This document shows positions 8,177 to 17,006 of a DNA stretch of 64,000 bases, piece by piece. Positions within the stretch are counted from its first letter, which is position 1; each line of letters opens with the position of its first letter. Made by a program: the position numbers and the translations under genes. The DNA is taken from positions 13,135,126 to 13,199,125 of the forward strand of contig NC_133238.1 in NCBI RefSeq assembly GCF_040436345.1. Reading direction: 5' to 3'. The DNA comes from Pagrus major (taxonomy: Eukaryota; Chordata; Actinopteri; Spariformes; Sparidae). Under the pieces are notes generated by a model. It saw only the letters and a list, made by a program, of their open reading frames with translations. It ran no database searches and had not been told where the DNA came from.

Positions 8177-8720
8177 AAGTTCTTTGAAGAGCCTAAGGAA
8201 CTTTAGCCTGGGGCCAATTTTGGGGATTAGATTTTTGATTGAATCTTCATCTAACAGAAGAAATGCTTCTTCGTCTATGTCTTGTTCTGGAAGACAAAAA
8301 TACAACAAAAAAAAACAATACATGAGTATTACACAGTTGATACAATTATGAATCATTGGCCAATACTTTAGAATTATCACTACAACTTTTAATTACTTAA
8401 TGGATTCTCTGGTCATGTTTAAAGCTTTATACTAATAACCCTTAGTCTTTGAATGGCAGAGTGTACTGTCCATATTTCCTCTACTTGAGAGAAATTACAT
8501 GGATTAAAAGATTATTATATGGCCAATTTCTATTCATAACAGCTTGAGGATAAGGCACAATTTCACTAATACAGGCTGTAACTTTGATGAACCAACAAAT
8601 GGGCACATTACTTTTGTCATGGTCAAAAGGGGTAAAATGCTCACCTGTAAAATTCTCAATGAGATCAGGTAACAGCCACTCTGTTAACTTTGCTGCGACG
8701 AAGCTGTCCATGCAAACGAC
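8177..8720 (-). CDS. SAM-domain protein, two N-terminal exons
   Basis: Exon 8720-8645 (acceptor ttccccccag, ATG at 8711, donor tttacag|gtgagc) and exon 8286-8177 (acceptor gtcttccag, donor ctt|gtaagt) join in phase to give a 59-residue sterile alpha motif: KLTEWLLPDLIENF, then DIDEEAFLLLDEDSIKNLIP, then KIGPRLKFLRLFKEL. The alternation of acidic helices and the final IGxRLKxLxxF helix are diagnostic of SAM domains, which mediate protein oligomerisation. All splice sites are canonical and no stop interrupts the exons, so this part is intact. It is predicted to splice in frame into the C2H2 exon and so supply the N-terminus of the transposase-like gene. Confidence 0.65.
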
Positions 8721-8890
8721 CTGGGGGGAACAAACAGAGCAATGTAGAGCTTGTCAATAAAAGTTAACAATCGAACCCACTGCTTTACCTCTCAACACAA
8801 CAGACACACAACTTGACAAGCAGGATAATTAAGCACATTGGGAACGACAGCGCCGGCACGGACACGACATTTTTTAAATGTTGTTTTTAC

Positions 8891-9040
8891 CTGTTGGAGG
8901 GCCGCGTAGCTGCGTGTAGAGGAAATAAAATAGATTAGCCGTCTCTCTTGTACTTGTGGAGCAACTTCAATTGACTTTAATAAGCTCCATCTGCTGCGGG
9001 CGCCGCGCCCGTTTCCAGTGTACTTTCCGCGTAACTTTAC
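8891..9040 (-). promoter_or_regulatory. CpG-rich candidate promoter / non-coding first exon
   Basis: GC- and CpG-rich compared with its surroundings (ggcgccgcgcccg, ttccgcgtaac, ggccgcgtagctgcg). On the minus strand it ends at a good splice donor (caacag|gtaaaa at 8891/8890) 170 bp before the SAM exon acceptor. It contains no ATG-led frame joining the SAM exon. The upper boundary is not defined by sequence signals. Confidence 0.3.
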
Positions 9041-9045
9041 TGTGT

Positions 9046-9121
9046 TGACTAGGCCACGTTAGCCGCGGCTAGCGACCAGCTAGTTAACTGCTAGTGGCCG
9101 CGGCTAACGCGGCCTAGTCAC
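9046..9121. repeat. GC-rich perfect/near-perfect hairpin
   Basis: Inverted repeat: left arm gactaggccacgttagccgc ggctagc, right arm gctagtggccgcggctaacg cggcctagtca, with a short loop around agctagttaac. It sits directly upstream of the candidate promoter and could form a cruciform. Alternatives are a MITE end or a local palindrome of the GTTAGC/GCTAAC type that is common in fish DNA. Confidence 0.65.
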
Positions 9122-9373
9122 AACTTCGCTACTAGTCTAACTGTGGTACGGCTGGTCATTTTCGACAAGCCGAAACCAATGCGTGCTATAATAGAAGTTG
9201 AGACCAAAAGATGACAGAGAAGTGCGAAACAACACGGAAGCCCAAATGTTGTTTAACGAATTGTGATTAACTAGCAACGGGGACACATGGACACAAAAAA
9301 AGTTTACGTGATATCAATACTGTGCAAGCATGTAATGTTATAGCTACAATCTTCACTAACAACATATCCATAC

Positions 9374-9577
9374 CTTGAATACACGAGGCGAATCGTTTAC
9401 GATGGAGTTCACAGGCACAGGAGAGTCAGGAGATACACAGGGAGCGCGAGGCGGTGATCCGAATCGAGGGAGAAGTTGAGTTCGCTGCACCCCAAGTTCC
9501 AAACTCCGCCCACTGCACTTCTTCTTCTTCTGATATGATTCCAGGCCAAAGTCACCGAAAGCTCCAGCATTGCCCAT
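9374..9577 (-). CDS. Possible upstream coding exon of the SAM gene
   Basis: ATG at 9577 opens 68 codons (MGNAGAFGDFG.., basic KKKK, Pro/Ser-rich) ending at AAG|GTATGG (donor at 9374/9373). Its phase is 0. If it splices to the acceptor at 8720, the product runs through Val-Val-Cys straight into the SAM start Met without a stop. This would add about 70 residues. The sequence has no recognised domain and could also be a 5' UTR exon. A second candidate donor (cag|gtaaaa at 8891/8890) suggests alternative first exons. Confidence 0.35.
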
Positions 9578-9640
9578 CGTTTCCAGAGAATTTATTTCAA
9601 ACGGCAGACAGCCATTGAGCCAATTTCACCACATTGAATC

Positions 9641-9713
9641 ATTATTATTATTATTATTATTATATTATTATTATTATTATTATTACTATTATTACTACCA
9701 CCACCACCACCAA
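9641..9713. repeat. Microsatellite (ATT)n followed by (ACC)n
   Basis: About 18 ATT/TTA triplets with few interruptions, then ACC triplets up to about 9713. ORFs encoding Tyr or Ile runs across it are artefacts. Confidence 0.9.
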
Positions 9714-9814
9714 CGACTGTGTATGGTCACAGCATGCTATTTACCTCGAAAAGGCAAAGAACGCGTTTTATGTAGGAAGATGTGTCATTATAAAGTATGT
9801 TAATGAGATTACTC

Positions 9815-10018
9815 CATAAGTCTCTAACCCAAAAATTGGGTTACTCTCTGAAAAACAACCCAAAATTGGTGCATAACCTTGAAAACCCATAAATTGGGTT
9901 AAAATAGTAGCCCTATAACCCAATAAATGGGTTACTCTCTATAAAAATAACCCAAAAATTTAACCCAACAAAATAACCCATAAATTGGGTTACCAAAATA
10001 ACCCAACAGTTTTTAGTG
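9815..10018. repeat. Cluster of AACCCA/TGGGTT inverted units
   Basis: At least nine copies of AACCCA or its complement TGGGTT occur in about 200 bp, in both orientations, spaced by AT-rich segments such as aaattgggttactctct. Pairs of units form small palindromes. This is a low-complexity palindromic repeat, possibly the end of a non-autonomous DNA transposon. It abuts the SINE-like copy at 10019. Confidence 0.6.
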
Positions 10019-10214
10019 TGTAGGGAGCAAGGTTTGAACCCAGAGCCTTGAACATGATGCATAACAGACTGGACTAATGACTGACACATTGTGTTGTTTC
10101 CCTCAAATCTTTTCACGAGATCCCAAATTGATTTGAACAGACATTTACATCCTTGATGCACCCTTTGAGCTTGTGCACCCACTTGAGGCAGGACACTTTT
10201 AGCTAAGCAGCTAC
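10019..10214 (-). repeat. Dispersed repeat with a tRNA-like pol III promoter (SINE-like), copy 2
   Basis: Inverted copy of 2831-3030. The B box reads ggtttgaacc (10031-10040, minus strand) and the A-box-like region lies around 10065-10080. The same order of landmarks (tgggtgcacaagctcaaagg, caaatcaatttgggatct) is kept, with a few substitutions and small indels. Confidence 0.5.
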
Positions 10215-10489
10215 AGTGAAGAGGGTGGAAATAGTCGTTTCAAAGAGTGAAATACTCATGAAGACAAAATCGTTTACTAAGTAGGGCTGTAATTGGTCTA
10301 TAAAATGTTGAAAAACGATAATGAATATTTCCAAAGCCCAGGATGACGTCCTTAAATGTCCAGTTTTGTCAACAAACTTAAAAATATTCAGTTTATTGTC
10401 AGAGGAGTAAAGAAACCACAAAATATTCACAATGTTTACAGCTGGAATTAGAGATTTAATATCAACAAAAGTAATTAGTGTTGATAAAA

Positions 10490-10990
10490 AGTGATTGAAA
10501 TGTGTAAAGTCAATTAAACTCTGATCATCAATCCTTTTATTGCAACACTATTTGTTCACTTTATTCTAACAATGTCTTATTAAAATATTCTGATGCCAAT
10601 TACATTTTCATAGATGTAATAGTTAAATGAATTTTGGTTATACAGTATTTACTTTTAATCTTTTGAATTTAAATACAAGGAATTAAATTAATAATTTTGT
10701 CGTCTGATACTTTTTAATTAGATTTTTCTTGATCACTTAAAATGAAACACTTTTTCCTCGTTGAAAATGGAACACTTACAACCTTTATTCCAGAACCTTG
10801 AAAAACAGCAAATATTTACAATATTAAATGTGCAAAAATAAAATTCTGCTTAGGGCCCCAACTTGGCCAGGGTCGGCCCTGCCAATTCCCTACATCACCA
10901 AACATTTCCATCTTACAGCCATATCAACCACTGCTGTCTCATAAGGAATACAATTTGTACTTTTAACAACACTGACTGTTGGCATCTGAA
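10490..10990 (-). repeat. Dispersed repeat, copy C (inverted relative to copy A)
   Basis: The reverse complement of this stretch matches 1260-1800 through tgcaacactatttgttcact, ccaattacattttcatagat, tttttcctcgttgaaaatg and ccatcttacagccatatcaa. Together with the SINE-like block it makes 10.0-11.0 kb an inverted copy of 1.26-3.03 kb, minus the LINE insertion. The 10215-10490 part has no recognised feature. Confidence 0.55.
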
Positions 10991-11054
10991 AAAGTTTTAT
11001 GTAACATATACTCTTGCACTAGATCAGGATCCTCATTGAGGTAGACAATAGTGT

Positions 11055-11674
11055 CTTTGGCTGTGTCCAAATTCAGGGGCTACAGCCCTCGAAGGGCGCA
11101 TTTGAAGGCCAATTACGTCACAACGCCGCGCGAAGGCTGTCCAAATTCGAAGGCTCCTTCAAATTCAGCCCACAAATGCAGCCTGCCCTTCCCTCTTTTT
11201 GGAGGATGCACTGCTACTATCCTTCGCGGCCTGCTACATCCCAAGCGCCTTTGCGCTGCAGGGGAGGGTCAAGCCCCTGCAGGCCAAAAAAAAAAAAAAA
11301 AAAAAAAAGGGACAATCTTAAGAAGAAATATAAGGTAGGTGTCCTGCAAACCCACGAGTTACTGCCACCAGGTCTTCAGCGGTGTTTGGGAGGTAGATGA
11401 CCTTGTGGCGAATGGCCACCACCTCCCCAGTAACTTGGTGGACGATCCAGTGGACGGTAGAGTGAGGCATCCCAAACACCCTTGAGACCACCCTGTATGA
11501 TGCCCCACTCGCCAGCCAGAAGAGGAACACCAAGGTCTCTATTGTGGCACCCCATCCGTGTCTCCGATCTTGTTGAAGAAGGTTCAGCAGCACTGCCAGT
11601 GACTCTCTGCTCAACCAAAAATCTTGTCTGGTGTCCCCGTCCTCGAAAAACCTATCGAGGATGGGTACGGCCAT
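11055..11674 (-). mobile_element. Truncated PIF/Harbinger element (N-terminal transposase part)
   Basis: The minus-strand ORF 11674-11318 reads RFFEDGDTRQDFWLSRESL, then TIETLVFLFWLASGASYRVV, then FGMPHSTVHWIVHQV. This is the N-terminal helix-turn-helix region of HARBI1-like PIF/Harbinger transposases. The catalytic DDE domain is absent: the frame ends after TRGFAG and is followed by a 24-base A run on the plus strand (about 11285-11308). The left end has short repeats of gctgtccaaattc and gaaggct that look like transposon end sequence. No matching right end was seen. Confidence 0.65.
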
Positions 11675-11970
11675 GTTGACCCTGCAGTACAGGGATCTGC
11701 ACGCTTATACTCCTACAAATTTTGAGCTACAGAAACCATTCAACTATCAAAATGTTCAGCTTTTTAATCTCTTTCAGCCTATTACTTTTCACTTTTTTCT
11801 GCAAATTCTTGGCCATTCTTGTAGTTCTATGCATTTCCGGCAAGTGTTTTCCAGTAGGCCTACTTTCAGCAGATCTCTGAAATCACTTCAGGCTTCAGCA
11901 TTCACACTTTTTTTCCCCAGGAAATGCAAATTTTTCTAGTTATTAAATTGAGGTTGGGTCTGTCAATCAA

Positions 11971-12470
11971 TTGTCACGGTTATATGGCATTCACCATATG
12001 ACACCATATGACCAGGTGACAGCGGTTTGGCTGATTGCTGGAAATCCTATAAGAGGGGGTAGGGCACTAGGCTCTGGTCTCTCTCTTGCTCATGCTTCAA
12101 CCTCATTCCACCTGACGCCAACCAGGGAGGCAGACGGTGGTAGTGTGCTGATTTGTTTTTTTGTTTGTTGCTTCTCTGATGGGTATGGTAGTTTAGTTTT
12201 TGCGGCTTTATTTTCTGTAGGTTTAGTTATCTCTTTTTAGGGTAGAGGGTTGGCCCCAGATCTGACAGCCCTGGTGGGTTGGTCTGGGTGCCTGCCCTTC
12301 TTTTGTTCATTTTGGCCGGCCCATCCGTTAATTTGTTTGTTTGAGGTACGTATGAGGTACCTGATGAGGTAATGTTTGTTTCTTGTTTCTATAATACTTT
12401 TTCTTGGCTGTCAAAACAACTGTATCAGCCTGTCACTTCATGGCTCTCTGACTGTGCATTCTAAAATGGT
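11971..12470 (+). other. Unassigned stretch with promoter-like features
   Basis: Starts near tgtcacggttatatggc, contains a TATAAGAG motif at about 12049 followed by a pyrimidine-rich stretch, then T/G-rich sequence and a region ending ctgactgtgca. The TG..CA limits and the TATA position could fit an LTR, but no partner copy, target duplication or internal region was found. The preceding 11675-11970 shows nothing recognisable. Confidence 0.2.
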
Positions 12471-12660
12471 TTATTACTTATAATCATTCTTTTCTTTAAT
12501 GTATCTGTGCACTTGCTCTTCAGACAATGGATGCCTTATTCCACATCTTCAGCATGGTAATCCAAGCAACTTTTGCCTTCAGTTGATTTTATTTTTGTAG
12601 AACTTGGGAATGATGCATTTTAATAATCTAATTGTAATCTAATATTTGTCCTTCATTTAG

Positions 12661-13842
12661 AGCCGACCTGGAATAGTGGCAATTAATTGCCACGGGTTGA
12701 GGCTCATCTTGGATGGCAGCTCTAGGGCAAAGAGCCGCTATTTCAGAAAAGTAAGAATTATCTGGGCAATACTATTTATCAGTGTTGTAGGTAGAATTTG
12801 GTGACATTATATAGGTGGATGTAGGTTTATTCCATTTTTCAGTCAAACTAAATTAATGAAGTTACTATGTTTCAGTACTTTTAACAAGAAAACAAAATAC
12901 ACACACACACACACACGACATGTTCCTGATCTTTTTCTTCTTTGTTCTTTTCCTGTAAGAATAACATTTGAAGGTGAAGAGGAAGTGACTGGTCCCTACC
13001 TGGAGGGCAGACATTGGACTTTTTTTATATGTTGATGATGATTTCTTTTACCCAACATAAACATGAAGTTATAAGAGTATTGTGTACTATATTAAATAGT
13101 ATTCTAGTTCCCAGTGTAGCATGTTAATTGATGTCCCATTCGCTCTTGATTAATGTTCATACAGATTCTAGTTTATTAATTTATTTTGACACAACACAGT
13201 TTACGTAACCCAGAGTTACTAAAAGGTAATTTACATCTCTGGTTTAGATCTAGACTTTTCTCATTTTTTTTTCCATTTTCTGTCTAGCACTGCAACTTAA
13301 AATTAAAAGGTGATTACTTATATCAATTCCCTCAGGGAGAACGAGGACCGGTGCTCCCACATTGGACAAAATTGAAGGTTTTTGTATTACATCAGATATA
13401 AAGTGTTTCATCCTTCATTTTCTTGACATACTCAAATATGCTCTAATCTTTCAGCACATTCGTGGCTAGCAGAGGCATTCAGGGTCCCTGGAAGTTGAAT
13501 GTAGTATCTCACAACAACCAAACGGATGGGGTGTCATGTGGCATTTTCAGCGCAGTGGTAAAGAAAGGGAGGTAAAGGGATGGGGTTCTATCACATTTTT
13601 CATTTAAAATTAATGAACTAATTCAGTTCTGTAAGGTTTATAAATGATTTGATGTCATTTGATAGTAAGAGACTGGAGATACACAATGGCTAAAAAGAAA
13701 ACCCATTACTGGTGTTATAGAATTGATTGCCTTTCTGTCACTCTTTTAGTTTGCAGAGATGTTCCTGAACGGGGTAAAAGGGCACCTTCAATGTCCTCCT
13801 GTTGACAAGGAAAGGGGGAGGCTGGGGCTCCTTTTTGAAAAT
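12661..13842 (+). pseudogene. Ulp1/SENP-like (peptidase C48) domain exons
   Basis: Key residues seen in order: the stretch PGIVAINCHGLRLILDG; a His-Trp pair in EGRHWTFF (candidate catalytic His, about 13010); WKLNVVSHNNQTDGVSCGIF, giving the oxyanion Gln and the catalytic Cys (TGT 13537-13539) in the Q-x-D-G-x-S-C-G-x-F context typical of C48 enzymes; then FAEMFLNGVKGHLQCPPVDK and the basic KERGRLGLL tail. The Asp/Asn between His and Gln would lie in the short exon 13336-13377 (GERGPVLPHWTKLK) or just before it and is not clear. Ulp1 enzymes cleave SUMO-type conjugates; in transposon-derived proteins the substrate is unknown. The broken phase between the third and fifth exons argues against activity. 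Confidence 0.6.
12898..12916. repeat. (CA)n microsatellite
   Basis: About nine AC/CA dinucleotide units in an intron of the Ulp1-like gene. Confidence 0.85.
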
Positions 13843-14473
13843 GTGTGAATGGAATACTATATCCAGTCATATTTTGCAGCATGAAAGCTACCATACTTTT
13901 CTGACGATTATGACCCACGATCCCCAGCATTATAAGACATTAAGAAAAAGGCAAGAGTTTATCATTTCAAATTCTTTCACATTCTTTACTTAACAGCTGA
14001 TTTATTCATTCTTAACAGCTATGTCTATTGCAAAATGTTTTCCAGGAGAAATGCACCTGCTCATTAGAGTTTGGTGCTGAAGCAGGTGAGGACACACACA
14101 ATGAATCATTTTGTCCAAAACCATCGCTGTTGTATGTTACTGATGAATTTCAATTTGTCTTGTTCAGAAAATACAGCAGCATCAGTACTTGCTGTTGCCA
14201 CACCACATGATGAAGGTACGGTGATCTTTCTGGTAACCGTTGTTTGGTCTTCTAAAACTGATTGTTACAATCCTTCATTCTGATTGGCTGAATCGCGTTC
14301 CAAGCCATGGTCTTAAAAACAGTAAATGGTGGCCTTGCACAGGAATCTGTAGAGTCCACAGAGGGTGAACAAGGTAGGAAGATACTGAATTCATTGTCAG
14401 CATAGTTTTGGGCATGAAATGAGGTCACATTACAATAAAAACAATATTTCTTCACTTCTACAGTATTTTGAAG

Positions 14474-16753
14474 TGAAGAGTGCTCTCCGGCTACCTGACG
14501 GGACCAAGGCCAAAAGGTAACATTCCATTTCATACATTTACATAATTATTCCCAAGGAATTAATAGTTCCAAACAATAACTGTGTACTGGTCTACACATT
14601 GTCCTATTATATTAGACTGGGTACTGAGTCATGTCTTAAGAAGCTGTTAGGAATGAGTTATGAAGAACCCTCTTAAAAAAGGTCTCATGTATGTGTTCTC
14701 CTATACCTAAAGTGTTACCTACCGACATTTCTACAAGGTAGAAGATTGTTTTAACTCTACATGCCTGCTTAAAATCTCCACTGATATTGCAGATATAAAG
14801 TGACTAGGGAGGAACTGTTTAGAAGGTGTGGACAACCAGAGGGCTATTCGCCCAATGCTCTGGTGGCCTACTTAAGGAAAGGCAAGAGCTAAAAAGAGGT
14901 GATCATGGCCAAGTTGCACGACTCGCAGGTGGAGCCAGGACCAAGAATCAGGCTGTCAACAAGTGTCAGCAAGTTTTGTGAAGGTAACTGAGGTTTAGAG
15001 GTTAAGAACATGATGTGCGTGGGTTGAATGGGCAGTGAACCACCCATCACTTCACACAGCTGATATAAGAACCTTTTGTAAATAGTCTGGCTAGGCTGAA
15101 ATTTTGATGTTACCATTTAAAATTTTCCACTATTTCGGCAGGATGTGAAGGCATTGAAATTGGTTCTAGTTACGCACAATACAAATACATTCCCAGAAAT
15201 AACTATTGTGCATGACATTGGCATTGACACTTTACAGCAGTATGGCATGCAATAGGGGTGAAATTGCAACCTCACTGGGATGTCCAATCATAACAATGAA
15301 TAAGGCAAATGGCAAAAACAAGTTTTAATTTTAGAAATCTTGTTTTATTATTTATTGTAAGTGATTATTGCATCATTGACCTATTCACTAAGAATTTGCC
15401 ACAGACAGGGGCAACCAACAGTACCACCAACAGGGAGTCGCGTACCACCAGTGGTAAACTTAAAAGTTTGAGAACCAAGGACATTGGGGAGGGAGTGCTC
15501 TCATTCAAAGGAGGTTTAACTCTTTAGCCCTCTAGATGCCATGGTATCCGCTGAAAGAAATCCCTTTGCCCACTATGTCATGGACAGTACACAGATGTAT
15601 TTTGCATTAGTGAACCATGTTGTGTATTCCAAAATCTTCAAAAAAGGTAACATTAAAAAGTTATTTTCCACCTAGCCACAACTGTCAAAAAGTTGCTTTT
15701 GTTGGGAGGTACTGCCGCCCTCTAGCCCATGCACCAGATACGTGTATGTAATCCTGGCAAAATACAGCTTTTATTTTAATTTTGGTGACCTTTGACCTCT
15801 AGCTGTCACCCTATAATACTCCAGCAATAGTTTCAAGAATCCCAATAGAATAGGCAGGCTATTGGATTACGTAGCCTAAAAATAAACAAAAGGTCTATAG
15901 GGAGGCACATAGATTATTGACCCTGATATACATATTTTTGGTTGCAGAAAACAGTGAGATAGGAGGTTGGGTAAACATGTTTGTTTATAGAAGCTATCTC
16001 ATTATCATGTCATATGTCTCTAAGATATTAGCCCACTTGAATGAAGAGGAAGATTCTGGGATGAGTAGGCCCAGGGAGAATCCACCTTGCCTTTGTCTTA
16101 CTGAGAGGTCTTGAATTAACAGGACTTTTCTCTTCCCCAAGTAACATTAGGCTGTAATTTTGAAATGTTCATAGATCTTATCAACTAGGTGGACTCAAAT
16201 TCATCAACCAAGACAGGCACTTTCACATGCAAATCAGAACTCTTTTGGAATGACTGAATCTTGTATCGTCCACACTGCATTCTTAGTTTGACAAAAATAT
16301 AACATTTTTTGTATGCTTTTGCACTGTGTATTTATAGAAGAATGTCTGGCCCTTGCGGAGGATGTCAATAACATGGGTTTTAAATACCTCCCAATTTAAA
16401 AAAAAAAAAAAAAAAAATTGGCCAGGCTTGCCTTGGAGGAGGACCAGGCCATCATCAAGGCCCAACACTGCAGGTTCATTGATCTGTTGTTACCAATGCC
16501 AGTATGCAAGATTAAAAAGGCTTAGATCTACCTATGCAGTACTGTATTACAATACCCCTACTACTGTTCTATGTGTCAATAACATCTGTTTTCAACACTT
16601 GGCAGACACAAGATGAAGACAGTATTGGAGGCCAACTGGTCCAATTACAGCATCGCTACGCATGGCCTTGGGCCAGAAATGTTGAAGGGTGCTTGTTCTA
16701 TAATTGATGCGTGCCTGGCCGAGGCAGAGAACCTCCACTGCCTTCAGGAGTAA
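14474..16753 (+). pseudogene. TFAP2-like helix-span-helix (DNA-binding/dimerisation) exons
   Basis: Exon 14793-14983 reads YKVTREELFRRCGQPEGYSP and LVAYLRKGKS, followed after a stop by KEVIMAKLHDSQVEPGPR. AP-2 factors have the same layout: Y-K-V-T, R-R, P-E, then L-x-x-x-L-R-+-x-K-S-K, K-L, and a G-R-R-like element. Exon 16338-16473 continues EECLALAEDVNN, matching the E-x-E-A-x-x-L-A-+-D segment, and exon 16606-16753 has SIATHGLGPEMLKGACSI, matching the S-H-G-F-G segment of the last helices. These exon joins are in phase. AP-2 proteins use this region to dimerise and bind GC-rich palindromes. This assignment rests on remembered motif order and needs a profile search. Confidence 0.5.
16398..16417 (+). 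repeat. A-run within a coding exon
   Basis: Twenty consecutive A inside exon 16338-16473 between codons for YLPI and LARLALEEDQAI. An in-frame TAA at 16396-16398 begins at the run. The expansion probably disrupted the reading frame after the gene lost function, or it marks a small retroposed insertion. Confidence 0.6.
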
Positions 16754-17006
16754 AAAGCCGCATTCAGACTGCAGGCAAATCTGATTCAAATCAGATTTCA
16801 TCTCAAATCAGGTTTTTAGGGCTGACTGTCCACACTGTTTTTAGCAAGTGTCCAAATCGGATTTCGCTCTGTTCAGACTGGGACACATTTATTGACCGAT
16901 CTGACAGGCTGCTGTAGCAACGATATCGGAGCGGAGGCGTCATCCAGCGCGTGTATTGTGTGACGTCATAATTGCGACAGCGACAAGAAAAACAACAACA
17001 AACAAG

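Larger units (their letters stand above)
12524..16753 (+). pseudogene. Decayed multi-exon gene: Ulp1-type protease plus TFAP2-like helix-span-helix
   Basis: About eleven short exons with GT-AG borders: 12524-12556, 12661-12750, ~12960-13020, 13336-13377, 13455-13557, 13750-13842, 14046-14085, 14168-14215, 14353-14373, 14474-14516, 14793-14983, 16338-16473 and 16606-16753. From 13750 onward the phases fit exon to exon. The first half carries a C48 (Ulp1/SENP) protease core, the second a domain like the C-terminal helix-span-helix of TFAP2 factors. Breaks: a one-base phase problem around exons 3-5, an in-frame TAA at 14890-14892, and a 20-base A run with a stop in exon 16338-16473. The intron 14984-16337 holds no recognised feature. 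The stop codon is 16751-16753. The 5' end is missing, perhaps lost near the Harbinger fragment at 11 kb. Confidence 0.6.

Noticed and set aside
9570..9819. ORFs with Tyr/Ile/His/Thr runs
   Set aside because: Translations of the ATT/ACC microsatellite.
11051..11338. 95-codon plus-strand ORF ending in polylysine
   Set aside because: It runs through Harbinger terminal sequence and the A run, on the strand opposite the recognisable transposase.
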